Assembly (NCBI RefSeq): GCF_900105075.1 | Contig: NZ_FNSK01000001.1 | Span: 943,001-1,007,000, forward strand | Source: Rhodobacter sp. 24-YEA-8 | GTDB taxonomy: Bacteria; Pseudomonadota; Alphaproteobacteria; Rhodobacterales; Rhodobacteraceae | DNA: 64,000 bases | Reading direction: 5' to 3' | Shown here: piece after piece, positions 53,880 through 63,218 of the stretch | How positions within the stretch are numbered: position 1 is the stretch's first letter | Layout: the number at the start of each line of letters is the position of its first letter | Position numbers and translations under genes: made by a program | Notes under the pieces: generated by a model | What the model saw: only the letters and a program-made list of their open reading frames with translations | The model's database searches: none | What the model was told of the DNA's origin: nothing

Positions 53880-55262
53880 TCACAAATGCGAGAGCAGCAG
53901 GGCGGCACCGGCAGCCAGTGCCAGAACAAGCGGCATCGGAAGGCGCAGCCGCCAGAGCGCGACGCCGCTCGCCAAAGCGATGGCAAGCGAGAGGGGTTTC
54001 AGCGTCGCGAGGTCAGGCAGCAGCATCTGCACCGGTCCGGCGCTGATCTCGCGATGGTCGGTGAACAGCACATGCAGAGCGAACCAGAGCGAGAGATTGG
54101 CGATCACCCCGACGACGGCAGGCGTGATCCGCGCCATGGCTCCGGCAAGCACCGGTACCGCCAGCAGCCTGTCGATAAAGGGGCTCGCGGTGAAGATGAA
54201 CAGAAATGACGGCAGGAAGGTCATCCAGAGCGCAACGCCCGCGCCACCAAGCGCCATAAGGGGTCCGCCGTCCTGAAACCCCGCGATCCAGCCGGTGAAT
54301 GAGGTCACAAGGATCAGCGGCCCCGGCGTCGATTCCGCCAGTGCCAGCCCGTCGATCATCTGCCCGGTGGTCAGCCAGCCGCGCAGATCGACCATTTCCT
54401 GCGCCATCCAGGCCATCAGTGCGTAAGCGCCGCCAAAGGCCAGCGCCGCCAGTTTCGCGAAAAAGACCCCGATCTCTGCCAGCCGCTCTGGCCCGAAAAC
54501 CACCAGCAGGGCCAGCGGCACAAGCCAGAGGCCCAGCCAGAGCGCCCCTTGCCAGACGGCCTCCCGCCAGATGTCACCGGCACCCCGGGCGGGCGCGGGC
54601 GGTTCCGTGGCCGAGGGGCTGGCCGCGCGCAACGCCGGTCGCGATTCCGGTCGCGATGCTGACCGGAGCGCCTGCAGCCCGCCCCAAAGCGCTGCCGCCA
54701 GCAGGATCAGCGGGAAGGGCAGGGCAAAGACAAACAGGCCGAGAAAGGACAAAAGCGCGATGATCCGCGCCTCCTGCGTTCGCAGCGCCCTTTGCCCAAG
54801 CCGGATCAGGGCCGCCGCGACAATCGCCAGTACCGCCGCCTGGATGCCGGTAAACAGCACCGGAATCAGGGGGATGGTGCCAAACCCTGTATAGAGCGCC
54901 GCGAGGACTGTGATCAGCACCGCGCCCGGCGCCACAAAAAGCCCGCCGGCGATCAGCCCGCCTTTAATGCCGCGCAGCCGCCAGCCGATCCAGGTTGCAA
55001 GCTGCATCGCCTCGGGGCCGGGAAGCAGCATGCAAAAAGACAGCGCGCGCGCATACTCCTCTTCGTTGATCCAGGACTTTTCTTCCAGCGCCACGCGGTG
55101 CAACAAAGCGATCTGCGCCGCCGGGCCGCCAAAGGACCAAAGGCCGATCCGCCAGAACGCCGCCGACAATTCGGTCAGCGACGGCGCCGGGGCGCGACCG
55201 GGAAAGGGCACCTCGCGGCTGTCTGAGGGGGGGCTGGCTTTTGTCGGGCTGGCTGAAGTCAT
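53880..55262 (-). CDS. chrA: Chromate efflux transporter ChrA
   Basis: 460 residues made of two homologous ChrA domains. The first has FWRIGLWSFGGPAAQIALLHR and LPGPEAMQLATWIGW; the second repeats KLAALAFGGAYALMAWM and ALAESTPGPLILVTSFTGW. About ten transmembrane helices. The bidomain ChrA family exports chromate in exchange for another ion. The Pro/Ala/Arg-rich linker between domains (around residues 205-235) is low-complexity. The start at 55262 (MTSASPTKA) is one of several options. No chrB is adjacent. Confidence 0.9.
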   Translation of the reverse strand: MTSASPTKASPPSDSREVPFPGRAPAPSLTELSAAFWRIGLWSFGGPAAQIALLHRVALEEKSWINEEEYARALSFCMLLPGPEAMQLATWIGWRLRGIKGGLIAGGLFVAPGAVLITVLAALYTGFGTIPLIPVLFTGIQAAVLAIVAAALIRLGQRALRTQEARIIALLSFLGLFVFALPFPLILLAAALWGGLQALRSASRPESRPALRAASPSATEPPAPARGAGDIWREAVWQGALWLGLWLVPLALLVVFGPERLAEIGVFFAKLAALAFGGAYALMAWMAQEMVDLRGWLTTGQMIDGLALAESTPGPLILVTSFTGWIAGFQDGGPLMALGGAGVALWMTFLPSFLFIFTASPFIDRLLAVPVLAGAMARITPAVVGVIANLSLWFALHVLFTDHREISAGPVQMLLPDLATLKPLSLAIALASGVALWRLRLPMPLVLALAAGAALLLSHL

Positions 55263-56121
55263 GGCTGCCAGGACGCTAGCGGGGTTTTGTGACGGGGGGA
55301 AGACGTGCCCATCATGCGCCATGGACCGATCGCGCCTCACATCCCGCCCTCTGGCGGCTCCCGTTGCCCGGCAGTGGGTACGGCTCCCGCTTCCCTTGCG
55401 CAGAGATCACGATCTGACCCCTCCCGAGGCCCCGCATTGCGCCGTGACGAGCTGGGGGGTGACAAATGGCTCAGGCTCGTCACCGCAGTGGTCATCAGAT
55501 ACGGCGCAGCCCGGGGGCCGGTCCCGGTAAAGCGGCCTGCCAGATCCATCCCGCGATGGGTGCGACCGCTATTCCGGCTGTCGGGCATGGTGGGGCCTGA
55601 AGCCTGATCACGCGTTCCGCCCGCCAGCGGCATGAGGCGATGGCTTTGCACAGATCCCAAGGGTGACATGTTCGGATCCGGAGGGATTTCTGACCAGGCT
55701 AAAGGGGTGGGCGATGCCGGGATTTCGCGACAGGCAAGGCCGCCCGCTGCTATTGCGGGGGCGGGCGTGGGGATTGCCTTGCGTCGCGAAACAGGTTGCA
55801 TATCGCGCCAGGGATCATGCCCGGCCCCGCAAGGTCTGGCCCTGTGGGGCCGGTCGGAACAGCGCCGCGCAGCGCGGCCCCGCTGAGTGTGGTTTGCGCA
55901 TCGGGATGAGAGCCGCCCATTGCTGCCGGTGAAACCACATGCCGGCCATGCGCCGTATCGAGGTGGGGACTTGCCGCCGCCTCTGTAGCGCGGCAGAGTT
56001 GGCCGCGCCGCCCCTGTCGCATCAGCGTTACCGGAGCCGGCGATATGGTCCCTGGCCCCGCCACCCGTGCCGCCCTCGCCGGCGGCCTGGGGTATTAACA
56101 TGCAATTCAACCGGAGCAGAC
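55263..56121. other. 859-base gap without a supported gene
   Basis: Open frames exist on both strands (for example minus 55337-56110 and plus 55632-55932), but their translations are Arg/Pro/Ala-rich and lack recognisable domains or ribosome sites. No tRNA, repeat of the two families, or insertion-sequence end is seen. It may be a graveyard of a lost gene, as at 25 kb, or a genuine orphan sequence. The PHP-gene promoter must be near 56050-56110. Confidence 0.4.
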
Positions 56122-57060
56122 ATGGTCCGCCAATCCGCCTTCACCGCCCCTGGCCGCTTCTGGCGCGGAAATCTCCACAGCCATTCGGATCGTTCCGATG
56201 GCGCGCTGCCGCCTCAGGAAGTTTGCCGCCGCTACCAGGCGGAAGGCTATGATTTTCTTGCCCTGACCGATCACTATGTCGGGCATTATGACTATCCGCT
56301 GGTTGATACCCGACCGTTCCGGGCCGAAGGTTTCACGACCATTCTGGGGGCAGAGCTGCATTCCGGCGCGATGGAGAACGGCGAGCTCTGGCATATTCTT
56401 GCCGTTGGCCTGCCGCTGGACTTTCCGAAAGTGGGCAGCGCTGATTTCCATGCCCATCCGGGCCAGGAAACCGGCCCCGAGATCGCGGCCCGTGCCGCCG
56501 CCGCCGGTGCTTTCGTGACCATCGCGCATCCGCACTGGTCGGGGATGACCCTTGACGATGCGCGTTCGATCACCGCCGCCCATGCGGTCGAGATCTATAA
56601 TCACGGCTCGGCTGTCGGCGCGGATCGCGGCGATGGCGGCACGATTGCCGATCTGCTGATCTCGGAAGGGCGCGACATTACCCTGATCGCGACCGACGAT
56701 TCCCATCTGGCGGTTCCCGACGCCTTTGGCGGCTGGACCATGGTGAAGGCTGAGGAAAACACCCCGGATGCGCTGCTGGAAGCCCTGAAACGCGGCGATT
56801 TCTATTCAAGCCAGGGCCCCGAAATCCATGATTTCCGCGTCGAAGGCGACCGGGTCATCGTCGAATCGAGCGCCGTGGAATGGGTGATCGCCATCGGCCA
56901 TGGGTCAAGCTCAAACGTCACACACGGATCCTCCATGACCCGCGCCGAAGTGCCGCTGAAATGGCAGGGCGAGACGCCCTGGATCCGGGTTGTGGTTATC
57001 GACGCTGCCGGTCGGCGGGCCTGGACCAACCCGATCCGGCGTGACCAGGTTTCCGCCTGA
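56122..57060 (+). CDS. PHP-domain phosphoesterase
   Basis: 312 residues. The PHP signature residues are visible: GNLHSHSDRSDG (first His pair and Asp), LTDHY, ILGAELHS, TIAHPHW, and IATDDSHL near residue 200. These bind a trinuclear metal site. The C-terminal 90 residues form a small beta domain (GPEIHDFRVEGDRVIVESS). Members hydrolyse phosphate mono- or diesters; the substrate is unknown. The ATG at 56122 follows ACCGGAGCAGAC. It is convergent with the LysR gene. Confidence 0.88.
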   Translation: MVRQSAFTAPGRFWRGNLHSHSDRSDGALPPQEVCRRYQAEGYDFLALTDHYVGHYDYPLVDTRPFRAEGFTTILGAELHSGAMENGELWHILAVGLPLDFPKVGSADFHAHPGQETGPEIAARAAAAGAFVTIAHPHWSGMTLDDARSITAAHAVEIYNHGSAVGADRGDGGTIADLLISEGRDITLIATDDSHLAVPDAFGGWTMVKAEENTPDALLEALKRGDFYSSQGPEIHDFRVEGDRVIVESSAVEWVIAIGHGSSSNVTHGSSMTRAEVPLKWQGETPWIRVVVIDAAGRRAWTNPIRRDQVSA

Positions 57061-57094
57061 GCTAAATGTTCCCGCCGGAGGCAATCGACAGCCG

Positions 57095-57973
57095 TCATGC
57101 CTCCGGCTGCGTCTGAAACGCACCATGCCCGCCAAGCTTGCGGCTGACGATCCGGCTGAGCTTTCGGTGCAGTGGCGTGATCCGGTGCCTGATATGCATC
57201 GCCGCATAGACCGGCTGGCGCAGAACCGGCGCATCCGCCACCGCCATGACCTTGCCGGCGTCGATCATCTCCCGGGCTGTCGCCTCCAGCACATAGCCGG
57301 TGCCGCCCATTCCCATCAGAAGCGAGGTGACCGAGCCGCTTTGCCCGACCGAGATCGGTGAATTCACCAGGTCGGGCGTGACCTGGCGGTGCATCTCCTG
57401 AAAAGCGGGCGAGAAATGCGAGAAGATGAACCGTTCCGGTCGCACCCCGGAAAGCGCAGTCACTTCGGTCGAGACCATGTGATAGCCGGCATCGCCCAGG
57501 CTTTCGAAATGCAGATCCGGATGCGGTTTCGGTGAAAACATCACCGCGAAATCAAGGATCCCCGTGAGCAGATCCGCGCACATCTGATTGGAATAATCGG
57601 GCTCGATATGAAGCGCGATATCGGGAAATTGCCGCCGGATCCCGACAACCCATTCGCCGAGATAAATCGCCGAGAGGTCATTCTGGATCCCGAGCCGCAG
57701 CAGATGTCCGGCACCGGTCGGCACCTGGATATGGCGGCGCGCCTCGTTCCATTCATGGCGCAGCATGCGGGCATGGGGCTCAAACCGTTTGCCTTCGGTT
57801 GTCAGCATGGTGCCGGCGCGGGAACGGTCAAAGAGCCGCGCGCCGAGCGCGGTTTCCAGCACCTGGAGGCGGGCCGAGATGGTCGATTGCGTGACGCCGA
57901 GGCGCTCGGCCGTGCGGTGGAAGCTGCGGCTTTCGGCAAGATCGAGGAAGGTCTCGATAAGTTCGATTTGCAT
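57095..57973 (-). CDS. LysR-family regulator of the adjacent dehydrogenase operon
   Basis: 292 residues. The N-terminus MQIELIETFLDLAESRSFHRTAERLGVTQSTISARLQVLE is a typical LysR helix-turn-helix. The effector domain has DFAVMFSPKPHPDLHFESLGDAGYHMVS. It is divergent from the FAD/GcvT dehydrogenase gene with a LysR-type box between them, so it is the likely local regulator. The effector may be a methylamine-type substrate, by position only. Confidence 0.9.
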   Translation of the reverse strand: MQIELIETFLDLAESRSFHRTAERLGVTQSTISARLQVLETALGARLFDRSRAGTMLTTEGKRFEPHARMLRHEWNEARRHIQVPTGAGHLLRLGIQNDLSAIYLGEWVVGIRRQFPDIALHIEPDYSNQMCADLLTGILDFAVMFSPKPHPDLHFESLGDAGYHMVSTEVTALSGVRPERFIFSHFSPAFQEMHRQVTPDLVNSPISVGQSGSVTSLLMGMGGTGYVLEATAREMIDAGKVMAVADAPVLRQPVYAAMHIRHRITPLHRKLSRIVSRKLGGHGAFQTQPEA

Positions 57974-58058
57974 GGCTGCGTTCTTTCTGAAGCCGCCGGG
58001 GGCAGGCCCCCGGATCCCCGGACTGTTGTTGTCATGAGGATGGCCAGGTGAGCGGTTC

Positions 58059-58077
58059 TGATCGGATAGGCCGATCA
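58059..58077. promoter_or_regulatory. LysR-type operator box
   Basis: TGATCGG-ATAGG-CCGATCA is a perfect 7-5-7 palindrome that contains ATC-N9-GAT, the classic T-N11-A box of LysR-type regulators. It is 71 bases upstream of the dehydrogenase start and 85 bases from the LysR start. Confidence 0.75.
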
Positions 58078-58148
58078 ATAGCCGCCTCTGCGCCGAATTG
58101 AAAGGGGCGGGAAGCTGGCGGATATTGGAGGCAATCAGGGAGAATAAA

Positions 58149-60589
58149 ATGACGGAACTGGCCAGCGCGCGGGTCGCGATCATCGGGGGGGCGTGGTGGG
58201 CGTCTCGGCACTTTACCACCTTGCGAAAGCAGGCAGGAAAGATGTGATCCTGCTGGAGAAAAACGAGTTGACCGCAGGGTCGACATGGCATGCGGCGGGG
58301 AATGTGCCGACCTTTTCCGCCTCCTGGTCGATCATGAATATGCAGCGCTATTCAGCGGGGCTTTATCGCGGGCTTGGTGATGAGGTCGGTTATCCGATGA
58401 ATTACCATGTCACCGGCTCGGTGCGGCTGGGCCATAGCGATGAGCGGCTGCTGGAGTTTAAACGTGTCGCCGGCATGGGCCGTTATCAGGGGATGGATCT
58501 GGAAGTGCTGGGGCCGGATGAGATCCGGGGCCGCTATCCTTTCCTCGAGACCCATGATCTGACCGGGGCGCTTTATGACCCCTATGACGGCGATATTGAT
58601 CCGGCGCAGCTGACCCAGGCGCTGGCCACAGGGGCGCGCCAGATGGGGGCACGCATCGAGCGGTTCTGCCCGGTGACGGCGGCGAAATGGACCGGGTCAG
58701 AATGGGTGCTTTCGACGCCGAAGGGCGAGGTCCGGGCGGAATATGTCGTCAACGCCGCAGGTTACTATGCGGCTGAGGTCGGTAAGCTTTTCAATCGCCG
58801 GGTGCCGATGATGGTGATGAGCCATCAGTATCTGCTGTTCGACACCATTCCCGAACTTGAAGCCTGGTCGAAAGAAAGCGGCGCCAAGCTGCCGCTTCTG
58901 CGCGATGTCGACTCGAGCTATTACCTGCGTCAGGAGAAGATGGGCTTTAACCTTGGCCCTTATGAAAACCCCTGCCGCGCGCATTGGGCGACACCCGATG
59001 ACCCGATGCCGGAGGATTTCAGCTTTCAGCTCTTCCCCGATGATCTTGAGCGGCTGGAATGGCATATTGCCGATGCGATGGCCCGGGTGCCGCTGCTGGA
59101 GAAGGCGGCGCTGCAAAAGGTCATCAACGGGCCGATCCCCTATACGCCGGATGGCAATCCGCTGATCGGGCCGATGCCCGGCGTGCCGAATGCCTTTGAG
59201 GCCTGTGTCTTCACCTTTGGCATCTGCCAGGGCGGCGGGGCCGGCAAAGTGCTGGCCGAATGGATCACCGAGGGCGCGACCGAATGGGATATGTGGTCCT
59301 GCGATCCGCGCCGGTTTACCGGGTTTGAAGATCACGATTACTGCGTCGCCAAGGGCAAGGAAGTCTATGGCAACGAATATGCGATGCATTTCCCGCATCA
59401 CGCCTGGGGCGAGGGGCGCGGCAAAAAGCTGTCGCCGGTGCATGACAGGGTCGAGGCGCTTGGCGCGCAATTCGGGCCCTATAATGGCTGGGAGCGCGCG
59501 CTCTGGTATGCGCGGCCCGGTGATGACGTCACTGAGGCGGCGCAGCGCACCTGGAAACGCGAAGGGCCGTGGTTCGGGGCGGTGAAGGCCGAATGTGAGG
59601 CGGTGCGCGACGCCTGCGGTATCCTCGATCTGCCGGGCTTCTCACGTTACTGGCTGTCGGGTGAGGGCGCGGCGGCCTGGTTGCTGGAGCAGACCACCGG
59701 CAAGCTGCCATCGGTCGGGCGGCTGGGCCTGGCCTATTTCGCCGATGACAAGGGCCGGATCGTCACGGAAATGTCGGTCGCGCGCTTTGCGGAAGATGAG
59801 ATCCTGCTGATCACGGCGGCAACGGCGCAGTCGCATGACCGTGCCTGGCTGGAGCGGCATCTTGCACCGGGGCTGAGCCTGACCGAGGTCACCAATGACT
59901 GGTCCTGCCAGATCCTGACCGGGCCTCAGGCGCGGGCGGTGCTGGAGGCGGCGGGGACTGAGGCTGATCTTGCGAAGGGCTGGCTCTCGCATCAGACCGG
60001 GCAGATTGCCGGGCGCGAGGTCTGGCTGGCGCGGGTGAGTTTTGCCGGGGAACTCGGCTGGGAGATCCATTCCCGCCTGGCCGATACGCCGGTGGTATAT
60101 GATGCGATCCTTGCGGCAGGCACGCCTTTGGGGCTGCAACCCTTCGGGATGTTTGCCCTGAATTCGCTGCGGATCGAGAAAGGCTATCGCGGCTGGAAAG
60201 GTGATCTTTCAACAGATTACAATGTCTTGCAGGGCGGCCTTGAGAGATTTGTCGATTGGGGGAAACCTGCTTTCCGCGGTCGCGCCGCTTTGGAGGCCGA
60301 AAAGCAGGCGGGTGTTGCAAAGCGTTTTGCGACCCTGGTGATCGAGGCAGGCGCCTTTGATCCGCCCTATATGTCGACAATCTGGAAAGGCGATCAGGTC
60401 GTGGGTGAACTGACCTCGGGCTATTTCGGGCATCGGGTTGGAAAATGCATTGGTCTCGGGATGTTGCGGGTTGATCTGAATGTGCCGGGTGAGGCGCTGG
60501 AAGTTGAGATCTTCGGCGAGCGCTTTGCTGCGGTGGTGCAGGCGGATGAACCGCTCTGGGATGCGAAGAACGCGCGGATCCGCGCCTGA
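58149..60589 (+). CDS. FAD/GcvT-fusion dehydrogenase (dimethylglycine/sarcosine dehydrogenase-like), frameshifted near start
   Basis: The main frame encodes about 798 residues. It has an FAD-dependent oxidoreductase domain with TAGSTWHAAG (the His that binds FAD covalently in dimethylglycine dehydrogenase) and a C-terminal GcvT-like folate domain (FAGELGWEIH, SLRIEKGYRGW). The start ATG at 58149 follows GGGAGA, but a G7 tract at 58185-58191 puts MTELASARVAIIGG out of frame with VVGVSALYHLAKAG. One extra G would restore IIGGGVVG, the FAD-binding motif, giving 813 residues. Family members demethylate methylated glycines and pass the C1 unit to tetrahydrofolate. It leads a run of related genes. 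Confidence 0.85.
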
Positions 60590-60603
60590 CTTGAATGCGG
60601 GAC

Positions 60604-60690
60604 CGGGGCGCTGCCCCATGCCACCGGATTGCTTGATCCGGTGGCGCTGATCCGGGGCATACCCGGGATATTTACAGACAGATGAAAGGG
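60604..60690 (+). repeat. Dispersed palindromic element, copy E (variant)
   Basis: GGGGCGCTGCCCC hairpin, then CCACCGGATTGCTTGATCCGGTGG (12-pair class hairpin), then GGGATATTTACAGACAGATGAAAGGG. The last GAAAGGG is the Shine-Dalgarno of the gene that starts at 60698. Confidence 0.75.
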
Positions 60691-60697
60691 TAACATC

Positions 60698-63157
60698 GTG
60701 GTCGATGTTCCGAAAACGGCGCGGGCAGTGGTGATCGGGGGCGGCATTTCGGGCTGCTCGGTGGCCTATCACCTGGCGAAAGCGGGCTGGACGGATGTGG
60801 TTCTGCTGGAGCGGCGCAAGCTGACCTCTGGCACCACCTGGCATGCGGCGGGGCTGATCGGGCAGCTGCGCGCCAATCAGAATATGACGCGGCTCGCGAA
60901 ATATTCGGCGGATCTTTATGGCAGGCTGGAGGAAGAGACCGGCGTTGCGACGGGCCTGAAACGGGTTGGGTCGATGACGGTGGCGCTGACCGCCGACCGG
61001 ATGCAGGAGATTTTGCGCCAGGCGACAGTAGCGCGGATCTTCGGTGTGGATGTGACCGAGATTTCTCCTTCTGAAATCAAAGCGATGTATCCGCATCTTA
61101 ACACCGATGGTGTGATCGGCGGCGTGCATCTGCCGGGCGATGGCCAATGTGATCCGGCCAATATCGCGATGGCACTGGCCAAAGGCGCGCGGATGCGGGG
61201 CGCGAAGATTGTTGAGGGCGTCAAGGTCACTGGTGTGACAGAGGGGCCGGCAGCGGGCGGCAAGCGCCAGGTCACGGGCGTCGATTACGAGGGGCCGGAG
61301 GGCCCGGGCCATATCGCGGCAGATGTGGTGATCAATTGCGGCGGCATGTGGGGGCGTGACCTCGCGGCGCAGTCGGGGGTCACGCTGCCGCTGCATGCCT
61401 GTGAGCATTTCTACCTGCTGACGGAGCCGGTGGCGGGGCTCACCGATATGCCGGTTTTGCGGGTGCCGGATGAATGCGCCTATTACAAGACCGATGCCGG
61501 CAAGATGATGGTCGGCGCGTTCGAGCCGGTGGCAAAGCCCTGGGGGATGGCGGGGATCCGCGAGGATTTCGAGTTTGATACGCTTCCCGAAGACTGGGAT
61601 CATTTCGCACCGATCCTTGAGGATGCGGCGAACCGGATGCCGATGTTCCAGACTGCTGGCATCCACACTTTCTTTAATGGTCCTGAAAGCTTTACCCCCG
61701 ATGACCGCTATTACCTTGGCCCCGCGCCGGAGCTGGGCGGTTATTGGGTGGCGGCAGGCTATAATTCGGTGGGGATCGTGTCTTCGGGCGGCGCTGGCAT
61801 GGCGCTGGCAGAGTGGATCACCACCGGTGAGGCTCCTTTCGATCTCTGGGATGTCGATATCCGCCGGGCACAGCCGTTCCAGAAGAACCGCCGTTATCTG
61901 AAGGATCGGGTGACCGAGACCCTTGGGCTGCTTTATGCCGATCACTATCCCTACCGCCAGGTGGTCACGGCGCGGGGTGTGCGCCGCACGCCCCTGCATG
62001 AACACCTGAAGGCGCGCGGTGCCGTTTTTGGGGAGGTTGCGGGCTGGGAGCGGGCGAACTGGTTCGCGAAGGAGGGTCAGGAACGGGAATACCGCTACGC
62101 CTGGGGGCGGCAGAACTGGTTTGAGAACCAGAAGGCCGAGCATATGGCGGTGCGCGAGAATATCGGCCTGTTCGATATGTCGTCTTTCGGCAAGATCCGG
62201 GTCGAGGGGCGCGATGCGGTGACCTTCCTGAACCGCGTTTGTGCGGGGCAGATGGATGTGGCGGCGGGTCGTATCGTCTATACCCAGATGCTGAACCAGA
62301 AGGGCGGCATCGAGAGCGATCTGACCGTGACGCGGCTGTCGGAGCGCGCATTCATGCTGGTGGTGCCGGGGGCCACTTTGCAGCGGGATCTGGCCTGGCT
62401 GCGCCGCCATCTCGGCGATGAATTCGTGGTGATCACCGATGTGACCGCAGCGGAATCGGTGCTCTGCGTGATGGGGCCAAAATCGCGTGACCTGATGCAA
62501 AAAATCAGTCCGAATGATTTCTCGAACGCGGCGCATCCTTTCGCGACCATGCGCGAGATCGAGGTCGGCTACGGGCTCGCCCGGGCGCATCGGGTGACCT
62601 ATGTCGGCGAGCTCGGCTGGGAGCTTTATGTGTCAGCTGACCAGACCGCGCATGTCTTCGAGGCGCTTGAGGCCGCGGGGGCGGATCTGGGGCTTAAGCT
62701 TTGCGGGCTGCATGCGCTGGATTCCTGTCGGATCGAAAAGGGCTACCGCCACTGGGGCCATGACATCACTGACGAGGATCACGTGCTGGAGGCCGGGCTT
62801 GGCTTTGCCGTGCGCACCAAAAAGCCGGAGTTCATCGGGCGTGACGCGGTGCTGCGGGTCGAAGCCGAAGGCGTGGCGCGGCGGATGGTGCAGTTCAGGC
62901 TGGAGAATCCGATGGTGTCCCTGTTCCATAATGAGGCGATCGTGCGCGACGGCGAGATTGTCGGCCCGGTGACATCGGCAAATTACGGTCATGCTTTGGG
63001 CGGTGCGATCGGCATGGGCTATGTGCCCTGCAAGGGGCAGAGCGAGGCGGATGTGCTGGGCTCGGCCTATGAGATCGAGGTGGCGGGGGTGCGGCATAAG
63101 GCCGTCGCGAGCCTTGCGCCGATGTATGACCCGAAATCGGAGCGTATTCGTATGTGA
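60698..63157 (+). CDS. FAD/GcvT-fusion dehydrogenase (dimethylglycine/sarcosine dehydrogenase-like)
   Basis: 819 residues with a GTG start whose Shine-Dalgarno lies in palindromic element E. The FAD motif VVIGGGISGCSVAYHLAK is intact and TSGTTWHAAG provides the likely FAD-linking His. The C-terminal GcvT part has YVGELGWELYV and DSCRIEKGYRHWGHD. It is a paralogue of the preceding gene. The pair suggests consecutive demethylations (such as dimethylglycine then sarcosine), but substrates cannot be read from the sequence. Confidence 0.92.
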   Translation: MVDVPKTARAVVIGGGISGCSVAYHLAKAGWTDVVLLERRKLTSGTTWHAAGLIGQLRANQNMTRLAKYSADLYGRLEEETGVATGLKRVGSMTVALTADRMQEILRQATVARIFGVDVTEISPSEIKAMYPHLNTDGVIGGVHLPGDGQCDPANIAMALAKGARMRGAKIVEGVKVTGVTEGPAAGGKRQVTGVDYEGPEGPGHIAADVVINCGGMWGRDLAAQSGVTLPLHACEHFYLLTEPVAGLTDMPVLRVPDECAYYKTDAGKMMVGAFEPVAKPWGMAGIREDFEFDTLPEDWDHFAPILEDAANRMPMFQTAGIHTFFNGPESFTPDDRYYLGPAPELGGYWVAAGYNSVGIVSSGGAGMALAEWITTGEAPFDLWDVDIRRAQPFQKNRRYLKDRVTETLGLLYADHYPYRQVVTARGVRRTPLHEHLKARGAVFGEVAGWERANWFAKEGQEREYRYAWGRQNWFENQKAEHMAVRENIGLFDMSSFGKIRVEGRDAVTFLNRVCAGQMDVAAGRIVYTQMLNQKGGIESDLTVTRLSERAFMLVVPGATLQRDLAWLRRHLGDEFVVITDVTAAESVLCVMGPKSRDLMQKISPNDFSNAAHPFATMREIEVGYGLARAHRVTYVGELGWELYVSADQTAHVFEALEAAGADLGLKLCGLHALDSCRIEKGYRHWGHDITDEDHVLEAGLGFAVRTKKPEFIGRDAVLRVEAEGVARRMVQFRLENPMVSLFHNEAIVRDGEIVGPVTSANYGHALGGAIGMGYVPCKGQSEADVLGSAYEIEVAGVRHKAVASLAPMYDPKSERIRM

Positions 63158-63168
63158 CGGGCCGGGAC

Positions 63169-63217
63169 GGGGGGCTTTCTGCCCCCCGAACCCCCCGAGG
63201 ATATTTAAGGACAGATG
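63169..63217 (+). repeat. Dispersed palindromic element, copy F
   Basis: GGGGGGCTTTCTGCCCCCC hairpin, then CCCCCCGAGGATATTTAAGGACAGATGAA. Here AAGGA is the Shine-Dalgarno and the ATG of the element is two bases from the real start of the next gene. Confidence 0.8.
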
Positions 63218-63218
63218 A

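Noticed and set aside
53880..55262. chrA as part of an acquired metal-resistance island
   Set aside because: No chrB, transposase, integrase or change in base composition is visible around it.
55337..56110. 257-codon minus-strand frame in the 55-56 kb gap
   Set aside because: The composition is dominated by Gly, Arg and Pro, no ribosome site is present, and no part resembles a known fold.
60209..62590. 793-codon open frame antisense to the two dehydrogenase genes
   Set aside because: It lies opposite well-supported genes, spans their boundary and a repeat, and its translation is His/Arg/Pro-rich with no domain. Long antisense frames are common in GC-rich DNA.
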